Source: Candidatus Aramenus sp. CH1 (GTDB lineage: Archaea; Thermoproteota; Thermoprotei_A; Sulfolobales; Sulfolobaceae). Taken from it: a stretch of 64,000 nucleotides of DNA. The position numbers and the translations under genes are program-made. The stretch spans positions 62,001 to 126,000 of the forward strand of contig JALBWU010000002.1 in assembly GCA_022678445.1 (NCBI GenBank). Reading direction: 5' to 3'. The notes below the pieces were generated by a model, which made no database searches, was not told where the DNA came from, and worked only from the letters and a program-made list of their open reading frames with translations. Below are positions 53,012 to 60,789 of this stretch, piece by piece; the first letter of the stretch is position 1; each line of letters begins with the position of its first letter.

Positions 53012-54073
53012 TTAGAAAACTTCTCTCGCGGTCTGGATCAGCCGATAGGAAGATACGTGTAGTTGCGACGCCAGGGCTTGTATGCCAAGCTTAGTGCCTA
53101 TCACGTTTAGTCCACCTAAGTATGCACCGTAGACGTCGCTGGGGGGAGGCATGGCCCCAGCCATGAAGCCGAAGTCGGTAGCTAAGGAAGTGGAGTTTGC
53201 GTAGTAAACTTGTACCGCCTTGTCTCCAGCTAGGAAGAAGAACGGGGCCGCAAACTGGGGGTTCTCTATCGTAAACGCAGTGGCATTAACGCTGTGTACC
53301 TCGACTCCAGCTGAGGGTAAAACGTTGTTAGTCTCAGTAGAAAAGCTGTCTATGCTGAGCGAGACACCGCTGACCAGGGTGTAAGGCCATACGAACCCCA
53401 AGACATCTGTGGCCACGACCATGACGCCGCTCACTTTCATTTGGACGCCGTTATTGCTTACGGTAGCTATGGTCACCCCGTTGAGCTGTATTACCCATTG
53501 CCCGTTGCTGTAGAAAACGGTCTCGTTTATGGGGGAGGACGCACTTAGGGTAAGCCCTCCGTATATGACGTAGATTACTCCGTAATAGATTGGCGCGTTT
53601 GGCACAAACCACACATTGACGTCTGGGACCACTGTACCGTTACCCAAGTTGGCCGCGCCGTCCTGTATCCACATCCAGTTTACGGGTAGCGTAACTGGCG
53701 GAGGAATGAAGTAGTTGAAGTATGGACTCACCAAGCTGACGTTTAGGTAACCAGACACGTTGACTGGGACGTTAAGCATGTACGCTACCGTGTAGTTTCC
53801 GTCAGACACTCCGGAGAACCCCCTTGTCCATAGGGCAGTGTAATTTGAGAGCCCCGTGACCGTGGAGTAGCCTCCCACCGCCCAGTCGTAAGTCATACTT
53901 GAGGTGGCGGGAACGCTCAGGAACTCCGAGGAGGAGGCGAAGATCCCGTCCTCGAACATTTCCCTACTCCATACAGCTTGAGCTAAGTAGACGACTAGCG
54001 TACTCGACACTAACAACAGTACAATAAGGGCTTTTAGAAAGACATTTCCGCGCTTCCTTGGTTTTCCAGACAT
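53012..54073 (-). CDS. Secreted or membrane-anchored surface protein
   Basis: A 353-aa exported protein. The start at 54073 gives MSGKPRKRGN followed by one hydrophobic helix (about 13-34) that ends with LAQAVW, a plausible signal peptidase site or signal anchor. The exterior part is rich in Tyr, Ser, Thr, Asn and N-x-S/T sites with strand-rich blocks (GYLNVSLVSPYFNYF, VIYVIYGGLTLSAS). No enzymatic motif is seen. An ATG 32 codons upstream exists, but the TATA box (ATTTAAAT, 54097-54104) lies 27 nt before 54073. Divergent from the amphipathic peptide gene across about 80 nt. Confidence 0.7.
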   Translation of the reverse strand: MSGKPRKRGNVFLKALIVLLLVSSTLVVYLAQAVWSREMFEDGIFASSSEFLSVPATSSMTYDWAVGGYSTVTGLSNYTALWTRGFSGVSDGNYTVAYMLNVPVNVSGYLNVSLVSPYFNYFIPPPVTLPVNWMWIQDGAANLGNGTVVPDVNVWFVPNAPIYYGVIYVIYGGLTLSASSPINETVFYSNGQWVIQLNGVTIATVSNNGVQMKVSGVMVVATDVLGFVWPYTLVSGVSLSIDSFSTETNNVLPSAGVEVHSVNATAFTIENPQFAAPFFFLAGDKAVQVYYANSTSLATDFGFMAGAMPPPSDVYGAYLGGLNVIGTKLGIQALASQLHVSSYRLIQTAREVF

Positions 54074-54096
54074 TACGTTATATAAAACGATGTTAT

Positions 54097-54104
54097 ATTT
54101 AAAT
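54097..54104 (-). promoter_or_regulatory. TATA box of the surface protein gene at 53012-54073
   Basis: ATTTAAAT, 27 nt upstream of the ATG at 54073 on the minus strand, which decides the short start. Confidence 0.5.
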
Positions 54105-54121
54105 TTTATGTAAATAGATAA

Positions 54122-54130
54122 GATATAAAC
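54122..54130 (+). promoter_or_regulatory. TATA box of the amphipathic micro-protein gene
   Basis: GATATAAAC, centred 30 nt before the ATG at 54156 and 42 nt before the ATG at 54168. It gives a nearly leaderless message for the longer form or a leader of about 15 nt for the shorter one. Confidence 0.5.
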
Positions 54131-54155
54131 ATTGAAAATATCGATTTTTTCTATC

Positions 54156-54281
54156 ATGGGAAAAACCATGGCAGAAAGTAGCCTCAGTCTCCTAATACAA
54201 CTAATAGAACAACTACTAAATACGATATTAGGACTCCTAGAGACCCTGCTCCAGGCCCTAATCCAAGTCTTCGCAGTGTAA
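54156..54281 (+). CDS. 41-aa leucine-rich amphipathic micro-protein
   Basis: ATG at 54156 (second ATG at 54168) to TAA at 54279-54281. After a short polar start (MGKTMAESS) the rest is one predicted amphipathic helix: 12 Leu and 4 Ile in 41 residues, with polar residues at about positions 15, 18, 22, 26, 29, 33 and 37, every 3-4 residues. The net charge is slightly negative (three Glu, one Lys). A TATA box precedes it and a T-rich run follows the stop, so it is a complete transcription unit. It has no family match I know. A membrane-active or oligomer-forming peptide is inferred from shape. Confidence 0.6.
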   Translation: MGKTMAESSLSLLIQLIEQLLNTILGLLETLLQALIQVFAV

Positions 54282-54292
54282 AAGGCATAAGG

Positions 54293-54307
54293 TTTTTCTT
54301 CTTTTTA
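54293..54307 (+). terminator. T-rich terminator after the micro-protein gene
   Basis: TTTTTCTTCTTTTTA begins 12 nt after the TAA at 54281; a further run TTCTTTTTAATT follows at about 54313. Archaeal RNA polymerase terminates at such T-tracts without needing a hairpin. Confidence 0.55.
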
Positions 54308-54427
54308 TTCAACTTCTTTTTAATTCCCAAAGTATTTCTGATTGTCTTTAGTTATCTGAAAATATACAGTTTTCTACGTTATTAAAAGTTTTTATATCGG
54401 TCATATTGAATGTAGAGTAGATGCCAG

Positions 54428-54706
54428 ATGAAATGTAAGTTCTGCGGGTCATCTAACGTCATAAAGTACGGAAAGCTGAAGACTGGCAAGCAAGTTTACT
54501 TCTGCAAGGCCTGCAGGAGGTACTGGGTCGAGAACGCAGTTTTCCACAAGTACCCTGAGTCTGTTAGGTCAAAGGCCTTAAGCCTTTTCCTGCAGGGCGT
54601 GCCAGTCAGGGAGATCTCGAAGGAGTTCCTCATCCCACGCTCCACGATATACAAGTGGATAGAGAAGTACTGTAAGGGGGACGGGGAAAAAGGGGGTTTA
54701 CAGTGA
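54428..54706 (+). CDS. Zinc-ribbon plus helix-turn-helix protein (InsA-like, transposase-derived)
   Basis: A 92-aa protein. The first 33 residues form a four-cysteine zinc ribbon (CKFCGSSNVIKYG...YFCKACRRYW). Residues 43-80 form a helix-turn-helix (RSKALSLFLQGVPVREISKEFLIPRSTIYKWI). The combination is that of the N-terminal part of IS1/InsA-like transposases, without the DDE catalytic domain. It overlaps the secreted-protein gene by 4 nt (GTGA at 54703-54706), so here it is probably a domesticated regulator translated with that gene. No terminal inverted repeats were noticed around it. Confidence 0.7.
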   Translation: MKCKFCGSSNVIKYGKLKTGKQVYFCKACRRYWVENAVFHKYPESVRSKALSLFLQGVPVREISKEFLIPRSTIYKWIEKYCKGDGEKGGLQ

Positions 54707-55563
54707 AGAGATGGCTCCTTTCCCTCACTCTCCTATTACTTCTCACCCTCCCCCTCCTCGGAGTGAGGCATTCTGCAGGTCTACCAAGTGGATCGGAACT
54801 GACCTATCAGGTCTCCTTTTCCCTCAACGCATTAGTTGTAAGTCAACAGGGAACTGGGGTTGTGACCCAGCATGTCTTAGGGGGCACCAACTTCACTTTA
54901 CTGTTTAGTACCTTTGGTTACGGGAGTATTTACTCGCTAGCGAGCAAGGACAACGTTAACCTAACGTCTTACTTCTTGATGGAAATGTATAACGGGACTT
55001 ACAATAAGAGCGTTGGACTGGGTAACGGTTTCCCCATGCTCTCCTCTAGCGAGCTGGAGTCCTTAAAGACAGGCAACTTCCAGGAAAACGGCTCTGAGGC
55101 AACTGTGGTTGCGTGTAATTACACCACCTCCAAAGGTACCTTCCCCGTCTACAAGATCACGTTAGTAAAGAGCGAGGCCTTGGGGACAGGGAACATAACG
55201 CTCTGGGTTAACGCTTCCAACGGCGTAATCATGCAGGAGTACATCGAGGTCTCCACTTTTCTGGGCTCTGCTACCATAACCGCGAAGCTGGTGAACTGGA
55301 GCATACCACAACCCAACGCCTCCCAAGTGAGCTCTAGCACTACAGTTTCGAACACGACCTTCACTACGTCCAGCGCCACCATGACCTCTACGACCTATAC
55401 GCATATCCCAGTCACGACTTCCAGTGGTCCCCGGCCAACCTCCTCCACCACCGAAAGCAGTGGCTCTGCTACTACCTCAATTCACAGCGTTCCTATCTAT
55501 GTACCAATAGCAGTAGTCGCCGTCGTAGTTGTCCTATCTGTGTTCCTCCTAAGGAGGAAGTGA
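54703..55563 (+). CDS. Secreted protein with Ser/Thr-rich stalk and C-terminal anchor
   Basis: A 286-aa exported protein, starting at a GTG coupled to the zinc-ribbon gene. Residues 1-25 form a signal peptide (WLLSLTLLLLLTLPLLG). The body (25-200) is strand-rich with several N-x-S/T sites and two cysteines. Residues 200-255 are a Ser/Thr-rich stalk, probably heavily glycosylated. The last 30 residues form a membrane helix (VPIYVPIAVVAVVVVLSVFLL) with RRK at the end. An ABC exporter gene pair follows after 67 nt, suggesting a related role at the cell surface. Confidence 0.75.
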   Translation: MKRWLLSLTLLLLLTLPLLGVRHSAGLPSGSELTYQVSFSLNALVVSQQGTGVVTQHVLGGTNFTLLFSTFGYGSIYSLASKDNVNLTSYFLMEMYNGTYNKSVGLGNGFPMLSSSELESLKTGNFQENGSEATVVACNYTTSKGTFPVYKITLVKSEALGTGNITLWVNASNGVIMQEYIEVSTFLGSATITAKLVNWSIPQPNASQVSSSTTVSNTTFTTSSATMTSTTYTHIPVTTSSGPRPTSSTTESSGSATTSIHSVPIYVPIAVVAVVVVLSVFLLRRK

Positions 55564-55600
55564 CTCGATCGCCCTAGGGAGTTCTGACACCGGTGAAAAG

Positions 55601-55609
55601 GTTTTTATG
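55601..55609 (+). promoter_or_regulatory. TATA box of the ABC exporter operon
   Basis: GTTTTTATG is centred 26 nt before the ATG at 55631. It makes 55631 a better start than the GTG at 55616. Confidence 0.55.
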
Positions 55610-55630
55610 CAGTAGGTGACAGTACAGGGT

Positions 55631-56548
55631 ATGTCCTTCTCTGTAGAGGTAGACAGCGTGACGAAAAGACTTGGGAAGTCCGTTGTCCTCGACGGCGTCT
55701 CCTTAACTGTTGACAAATCTGGATGTTACGCGGTCCTTGGTCCAAATGGCGCAGGGAAGACTACCCTTTTCAGAATACTGACGACTCTGATTTACCCGGA
55801 CAAGGGAAAGGTCCTGATCAACGGAGAGGACGCGTTCAAGGACAAGGAGAAGGCGTTAGGGAACTTGGGGGCCCTAGTCAGCGTCCCAGAGCCTCCGGAC
55901 TTCATGAAGGTCGGGGAATTCATAGAGTTCTCCGCAAAACTGAGGGGAAGGAAGGCAAAGCTCAACGAGCTAAACGAGAAATTAGACCTTCCCGACCTAA
56001 ACAGGAGGTGCGGTAAGCTTTCCAAGGGACAAAAAAGGAGGGTGTTCTTGGCAGCGTTGATAGCCCAAGACCCGGACATAATAGTTTTGGATGAACCCAC
56101 TGACGGTCTAGACCCCATTGAGATCTTCAAGGTAAAGGGCGTCATTAGGGAGTTGAAGAGGGACAAGATCATTCTCTACTCTTCTCACATCATGTCGGAG
56201 GTTGTGGACATATGCGACTACGTCTTTATCATGAATAAGGGTAAAATAGTCTATAAAAGCACAATAACTAACCTAGAGAGAATGTTTAGGCCCACCTCGT
56301 TGAGGGTAGAGTTAGAGTACCATATATCAATCGACGAGCTGAAGGCCACACTTAACGGCCTTGTCAAGTCGATAAAGGAGGACGGCGACAGGAGGTATGA
56401 GGTCGAGTTCGATGGAAACTCAGAGACGAGGCAGAAGATATTGAAGATCCTAGTGGACAACTTTCAAGTTAGGAGCTTCTACGACTCCACCTCCTCGCTT
56501 GAGAGCGCCTTTGTGAAGGTTTTGGGTGTCTTTAATGGCGGGAGTTAA
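55631..56548 (+). CDS. ABC exporter ATPase
   Basis: A 305-aa ATPase of the ABC-2 exporter type: Walker [10 protein letters not shown], the signature as CGKLSKGQKRRVFLAAL, Walker B IIVLDEPTDGLD, and the H-loop YSSHIMSE. The canonical Q-loop glutamine appears to be replaced around VSVPEPPDFM. The extra C-terminal 80 residues (LRVELEYHISIDELKATL...) are the regulatory domain common in daunorubicin-resistance-type ATPases. It overlaps the permease gene by 14-22 nt and forms an exporter with it. Confidence 0.88.
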   Translation: MSFSVEVDSVTKRLGKSVVLDGVSLTVDKSGCYAVLGPNGAGKTTLFRILTTLIYPDKGKVLINGEDAFKDKEKALGNLGALVSVPEPPDFMKVGEFIEFSAKLRGRKAKLNELNEKLDLPDLNRRCGKLSKGQKRRVFLAALIAQDPDIIVLDEPTDGLDPIEIFKVKGVIRELKRDKIILYSSHIMSEVVDICDYVFIMNKGKIVYKSTITNLERMFRPTSLRVELEYHISIDELKATLNGLVKSIKEDGDRRYEVEFDGNSETRQKILKILVDNFQVRSFYDSTSSLESAFVKVLGVFNGGS

Positions 56549-57317
56549 AGACCTCTTCTACTATAACCTGTTGTTTTACGCAAGGACGAGGAGGTTCCAA
56601 ATAATGTTGCCCCTTTCAGTGGTCGTGGCGTTCCTCAACACAATCTTAGTCGTCTTCAAGGTAGTCTCTAAGCCCCCCTCCCCTTACTTGTTTACGGAGG
56701 CGAACCTGGGTTATTCCGAGATACTGTTCATCCTAATTGCTTCCATGTTTGCAGGAGACCTCGTCTCAAGGGACTTCTCTAAGGAGGGGCTGTTTATCCT
56801 CACCCAACCCTTTGAGAGGTGGAAGGTGTTTGCGGTGAAGCTCATAGCCTCGGCGTTTGCCTCAATAGCGGTAGCTTTAGCCTATTTGGCCGGTTCCTTT
56901 GCCTCCACTTACGCCCTGTACAAGTTCGTGGTACCTACGTGGTCCGAGATAATTGGGATCTCTATCCTGGCAGTGGTTTCCCTTGTCTGCTTCGTCTCTT
57001 TTTTCAGCGCGTTGGTGAAGAGCCCAACGATCTCAATAACGGTATCCATATTTATCCTCCTTATAGCGTTCCCCTTAGTGCAGTCGATCATGGGCGACGT
57101 AAACAGGGAACCCTTCTTCCTAGTCACTTACGCCCTAGAGGTGATCACTAACTTAGCCCAAAGCACATATCCACCGCATGCGGTGCCCGTGGCGGGAGAC
57201 AGCGTCACTTACAATCCGACAGTTCCGGAAAGCGTGGCGATATTCCTAGCCTACTTGGCGTTAGGCGCCCTCGCGTCGTTGGTAATTTACAAAAAGAAGG
57301 AACTAGCAGAGGCTTAA
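56535..57317 (+). CDS. ABC-2-type membrane permease
   Basis: A 260-aa permease with six membrane helices, partner of the ATPase upstream. The typical ABC-2 features are a first helix at about 26-44 (MLPLSVVVAFLNTILVV), the cytoplasmic RDFSKEGLFILTQPFERWKVF before helix 3 and a last helix ending in KKKELAEA. Start at the ATG 56535 or the GTG at 56526; both lie inside the ATPase 3' end. Substrate unknown; the neighbouring surface genes suggest export of a surface component or peptide. Confidence 0.85.
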   Translation: MAGVKDLFYYNLLFYARTRRFQIMLPLSVVVAFLNTILVVFKVVSKPPSPYLFTEANLGYSEILFILIASMFAGDLVSRDFSKEGLFILTQPFERWKVFAVKLIASAFASIAVALAYLAGSFASTYALYKFVVPTWSEIIGISILAVVSLVCFVSFFSALVKSPTISITVSIFILLIAFPLVQSIMGDVNREPFFLVTYALEVITNLAQSTYPPHAVPVAGDSVTYNPTVPESVAIFLAYLALGALASLVIYKKKELAEA

Positions 57318-57355
57318 AACGTTTTTATACTTGAAGATGAAGTATATTTGGGTAG

Positions 57356-57583
57356 GTGTTCGTGAAGATAAATCTAGCCTCCCTGCTGGAAAGTAAGGGG
57401 ATTAACGCAGAGGAAATAGACGCTAAAAGGCTTGTCATAGAGACCAACGACGGTAGAGTGATCTATGCTGAGGAGCCATCCATAGCTAAGACGAGGTTTT
57501 TCGGAATGGACGTACTGTTAGTTCTTGCTGACCTAGACGAGGGAAAGAAAGAGAAGCAGGAACAAGCAAATAGCTCAAAATAA
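57356..57583 (+). CDS. Small protein of unknown function
   Basis: A 75-aa soluble protein I do not recognise. It has a helix-strand start (KINLASLLESKGINAEEI), two strands (RLVIETNDGRVIYAEEPS, MDVLLVLADL) and a lysine/glutamate/glutamine tail (KKEKQEQANSSK). GTG start at 57356 (or 57362), with a GTTTTTATAC box about 26-30 nt upstream. Monocistronic, 38 nt downstream of the permease. Confidence 0.55.
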   Translation: MFVKINLASLLESKGINAEEIDAKRLVIETNDGRVIYAEEPSIAKTRFFGMDVLLVLADLDEGKKEKQEQANSSK

Positions 57584-57809
57584 TTTAACTACTATGTCTT
57601 CTTTTTATAAAGAATATTCTATTCCCTATTCGCTTTTGATAATCTCTAGGATATAAACATGAAGAAGATATAAGTTTTTAAAAAGTATACATTAGATTAT
57701 TTGTTTAGAAAAATTGAGATATATAAGATTTATTTAATGTAAAATGCCGAAATAAGGCGTAAGCGGTAAACCCCGATAAATACAAGGGTGATAGGTTTTT
57801 AAAAAAAGT

Positions 57810-57818
57810 TTTTATATA
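57810..57818 (+). promoter_or_regulatory. TATA box of the pilin-like operon
   Basis: TTTTATATA, 40 nt before the ATG at 57855; the transcript would start near 57840, giving a leader of about 15 nt that contains the Shine-Dalgarno site. Confidence 0.55.
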
Positions 57819-57840
57819 GAGAGTTTGATCATAAAAATAT

Positions 57841-57849
57841 AAGGAGGTG
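57841..57849 (+). promoter_or_regulatory. Strong Shine-Dalgarno site of the pilin-like gene
   Basis: AAGGAGGTG ends 5 nt before the ATG at 57855 and is complementary to the 3' end of 16S rRNA over at least seven bases. Most first genes of transcripts in this window are leaderless, so this is an exception and points to strong, initiation-controlled expression. Confidence 0.7.
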
Positions 57850-57854
57850 TCAAT

Positions 57855-59822
57855 ATGAACGTTGGACTGAAGGGTTCTTGGAGGAGTGGTCACTCCAAGA
57901 GGGAAGGTATTAGTTCGGTTGTGGGAATGTTGATCGTTCTCATTATCCTCATAGCTGTCCTCATTCCGTTTACTTATCTCGTGCTCTCCCTTCCTTCCTC
58001 CCAGTCGACTGCAGCAGACAACGCCCAAGCAATTAACTCCGTAGCAACGTCCCAAAAGAACGAAGTGGTTGTAATAGAGTCGAGTGAACAGTTGAGCACT
58101 GCAAGCTTCTTGGCGACGAATCACCCCGTGTACTACGGGTTAGTTTACTCTCGGGAGGGAGGGATCTTGTACGTATTACTGTTACAGAACGCGGTGCCCT
58201 CCCCACCTCTTGAGATTAAAACAATCCTAGGGTACAACGGTGCTAGGTGGGTAGTTGTTAAGTCGTTAAACGAGGTGGTAAACGAGACAACCGCTGATCA
58301 CACCTTTAACGGGTTTAAGGCAGCTGCAATTAATGTAGGATCAGATTACGAGGAGCTGATGGTGGAGACAAACTTCGGGAACTTAATCCCCGTGACTCCG
58401 TATGAGAGCATACCCTTGCCGTTAGCCAAGGAGACCGCAGGGATAGTGTACTTACAGCCCAAAAACTTCATCGTGGTCCAACAGCCAAAATTAGTACTAC
58501 TAAGCCAAATACCTGGGATTAGCTCGAATAAGTTGGAGGATGGTGTTAGCTTGGTGTACTTGGCTAAACAAATAGGCAACTCCTTTACTGTTTCATGTGC
58601 TGAGATAGTGGGCTTGAATGGAGAATTCCACTACGTGGGATATTACCAAGGGGTCATAAGTAGCAATCCTCTTTCTTTTTCCCTTTACTACTTTAACGGC
58701 ACGTTGGACGGTAGCTGGCAGGTTCCTCCATACGAGAATATTATATCTCCTAATGGATCCTACAACGGTTCGATAACTCTACCGGCACCATTCTTCGAAA
58801 CTCCTATTAATGTGAGTGTGAAGGGGTACGTTAATGCAGTAGTCAACGGTTCCAATGTGACACTAACCGACTTCTTAGGTAACGTGACCTTGAGCAATAA
58901 AACAGTACTAGTATTCAATGGAAGTAATAAGATACTAGAAATCTTTCCTAATGGTACAAATTCAACTTTAACTTATCGCGGTAGCTACGAGATAAACGCT
59001 ACAAACATGACCTCCATTGAGGGGAAGGGTCTCATAACGTTTACAAACTCTCAAGTTCCAGTCTATTCTTTTGGCTTATATTTAGGCGAGGAATACGTCA
59101 CTGCTATGATCTCTGGCTACCTAAATGGCTCCATAACGATAAGTAACAATAACAACTTCATTTACCCGTATGGTGAGGGCGAATTCAACGGTCCTTTCGA
59201 AATTCAGACGAACTCCGTGTTTGCCGCCGCCGGTTTTTCCGAGTTTAGCGGGATCATAAACGCTACTATGTCCCCAGACTACATACCCTTTGGATATTCA
59301 GCCACCCTCTCCTTGTTCATCAACTCCACGTCAGAGAATAATGGCTACATTAAGAGCTACAATGGTTTGGAACCGTGGGTTGAGGAGCCCCTAGTTATCA
59401 GGTTCAACTTCGCTATAGCTAACCCGTCTAACTACTCTCTAAAGGTCTACTATGGATACCTCTTCTTTAAGGAGCAGTTTGTACTCGACTTCCTGATGTC
59501 CTCCGGGAGTAAAACTGGACAGGAGTCCGGCTACTTCTTAGGAGATGTCCAGTTTAACTTGCCCAATGGTCCGCTTCTGATACCTCCTAGCGGGTTAGTC
59601 AATGAAACTGTGCAGATAGCTGTACCGCTCCAGATCAATTTCTTCAACCCACAAGCGTATTCCGCCTTCAACGAAAGCATCAATAATGAGAACCAGTTCG
59701 TAATCTACCCGCAATACGAGGAACTAACCATAGAGTTCTACACCAATGTCGGCTACCTGGCCTCGTCCACTTTCTACATACCGGTGCAGCAGCCTATAAC
59801 AGTCCAAGCCCAGCAGGGGTGA
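57855..59822 (+). CDS. Large pilin-like surface protein with class III signal peptide
   Basis: A 655-aa exported protein. The N terminus has a class III (type IV pilin/archaellin) signal: basic residues, then KREG before the hydrophobic helix (SSVVGMLIVLIILIAVLIPFTYLVL). The prepilin peptidase PibD would cut after the Gly of KREG, leaving the helix at the mature N terminus. The remaining 600 residues are an extracellular beta-rich, Asn/Ser/Thr-rich domain with very many N-x-S/T sites, so heavily glycosylated. It is far larger than ordinary archaeal pilins (about 130-200 aa), suggesting an adhesin on a pilin anchor. Its partner gene follows after 6 nt. Confidence 0.75.
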   Translation: MNVGLKGSWRSGHSKREGISSVVGMLIVLIILIAVLIPFTYLVLSLPSSQSTAADNAQAINSVATSQKNEVVVIESSEQLSTASFLATNHPVYYGLVYSREGGILYVLLLQNAVPSPPLEIKTILGYNGARWVVVKSLNEVVNETTADHTFNGFKAAAINVGSDYEELMVETNFGNLIPVTPYESIPLPLAKETAGIVYLQPKNFIVVQQPKLVLLSQIPGISSNKLEDGVSLVYLAKQIGNSFTVSCAEIVGLNGEFHYVGYYQGVISSNPLSFSLYYFNGTLDGSWQVPPYENIISPNGSYNGSITLPAPFFETPINVSVKGYVNAVVNGSNVTLTDFLGNVTLSNKTVLVFNGSNKILEIFPNGTNSTLTYRGSYEINATNMTSIEGKGLITFTNSQVPVYSFGLYLGEEYVTAMISGYLNGSITISNNNNFIYPYGEGEFNGPFEIQTNSVFAAAGFSEFSGIINATMSPDYIPFGYSATLSLFINSTSENNGYIKSYNGLEPWVEEPLVIRFNFAIANPSNYSLKVYYGYLFFKEQFVLDFLMSSGSKTGQESGYFLGDVQFNLPNGPLLIPPSGLVNETVQIAVPLQINFFNPQAYSAFNESINNENQFVIYPQYEELTIEFYTNVGYLASSTFYIPVQQPITVQAQQG

Positions 59823-59828
59823 AAGTAC

Positions 59829-60338
59829 ATGGAGAGCGCGATCTCCACGTTCATACTGGCCATCGCTACTGTCGTAATAGGTGTAGTACTATTCGGCTTA
59901 ATCTCCAGTTACGTAGCAGTCCAAGCTACCACAACTAACGAGATAAAGGAGGCTCAAGCCCTAGCGTCGACCCTCCAGATTAGGGAACAGATATCCTACG
60001 GTGAGGCTATCGTAGTTCCCTACCTTCCTGGGTACAGCAGGCTGATCTACGTAGTCGCATTTAATGTGCCACAGAATTTGACGACAGCGGAGTCCCTAAG
60101 CCTAATAACCCCCTCAATGGGAACTCCAGTTGAGGTAAACTACACTTCCGGTGTGTCGACCTCGATAACCGTGTACTCCACTTCTGGAAAAGAGATATAC
60201 TCTGGCCCCGCCTTGCTTTACAACACGACCTCTAATTCCGTTAGTATAATATCCCTTCCTACCCACGGCTACACAGTAGTCTGGTTTATGGTAGACATAG
60301 ACGGGAAGCTGTACAGGATAGGATACCTAGAGCTCTAA
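59829..60338 (+). CDS. Small pilin-like/ArlF-G-like membrane protein
   Basis: A 169-aa protein: an N-terminal hydrophobic helix (AISTFILAIATVVIGVVLFGLISSYVAV, about residues 4-30) and a beta-rich, Ser/Thr-rich extracellular domain of about 135 residues (GKEIYSGPALLYNTT...YTVVWFMVDIDG). The layout resembles archaellar stator proteins ArlF/ArlG and minor pilins, but the helix is not preceded by a K/R-G cleavage site. It is in an operon with the large pilin-like protein, 6 nt apart. Confidence 0.7.
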   Translation: MESAISTFILAIATVVIGVVLFGLISSYVAVQATTTNEIKEAQALASTLQIREQISYGEAIVVPYLPGYSRLIYVVAFNVPQNLTTAESLSLITPSMGTPVEVNYTSGVSTSITVYSTSGKEIYSGPALLYNTTSNSVSIISLPTHGYTVVWFMVDIDGKLYRIGYLEL

Positions 60339-60789
60339 GACAAGGCATGTTTTTAGTCTTTCACGTTATTTTTAGTCTTTCACGTTATTACTAGAAGGTA
60401 TTTTTAGATTATAGTGGCTAATAAATGGTATCCAAGATATCTACACCGCTAACATTGTTATCCTATTAAAAAATATAGAAAAATCTAGTTGTCTGTTCTT
60501 TACTCATAATTGTGTATAAGAATCAAACATTAGTTTGCCAACTTTTCTCAAGTGTATTTACGTAAGTATTTCAATCTAAAAGATACTAGATCTTCTAAAT
60601 TAGAACTTATTTTTACCATACTTTATATCCTTAATTATCAGAATATCTGGTTCTTAGTTCTATGTTATCTCGATATTATTACGTGATCTAATAGTTGATA
60701 ATTTAAGCTAAATTTGCTGAAGTATAACACACGTAAGGTCAGATGACAAGACTTTTTACTTGGGTACACTAGTCTTATACGTATCACTC
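60339..60789. other. 451-nt intergenic region with tandem repeat
   Basis: A/T-rich, no coding ORF seen. It opens with a perfect 19-bp tandem duplication (60351-60388) just after the pilin-like operon. The middle is featureless. The segment 60672-60705 (ATTATTACGT, GATCTAATAGTTGATAA) is loosely similar to segments at 33391-33455 and 52700-52775. The end (GACTTTTTACTT, 60743-60754) may carry the promoter of the TPR gene. Confidence 0.5.
60351..60388 (+). repeat. Perfect 19-bp tandem direct repeat
   Basis: TTTTAGTCTTTCACGTTAT occurs at 60351-60369 and again at 60370-60388. It begins 13 nt after the stop of the small pilin-like gene. The T-runs could act as a doubled terminator. Confidence 0.85.

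Noticed and set aside
54428-54706. Intact insertion sequence around the zinc-ribbon/HTH protein
   Set aside because: No DDE catalytic ORF and no inverted repeats were seen on either side; the next gene is a secreted protein in the overlapping reading frame.
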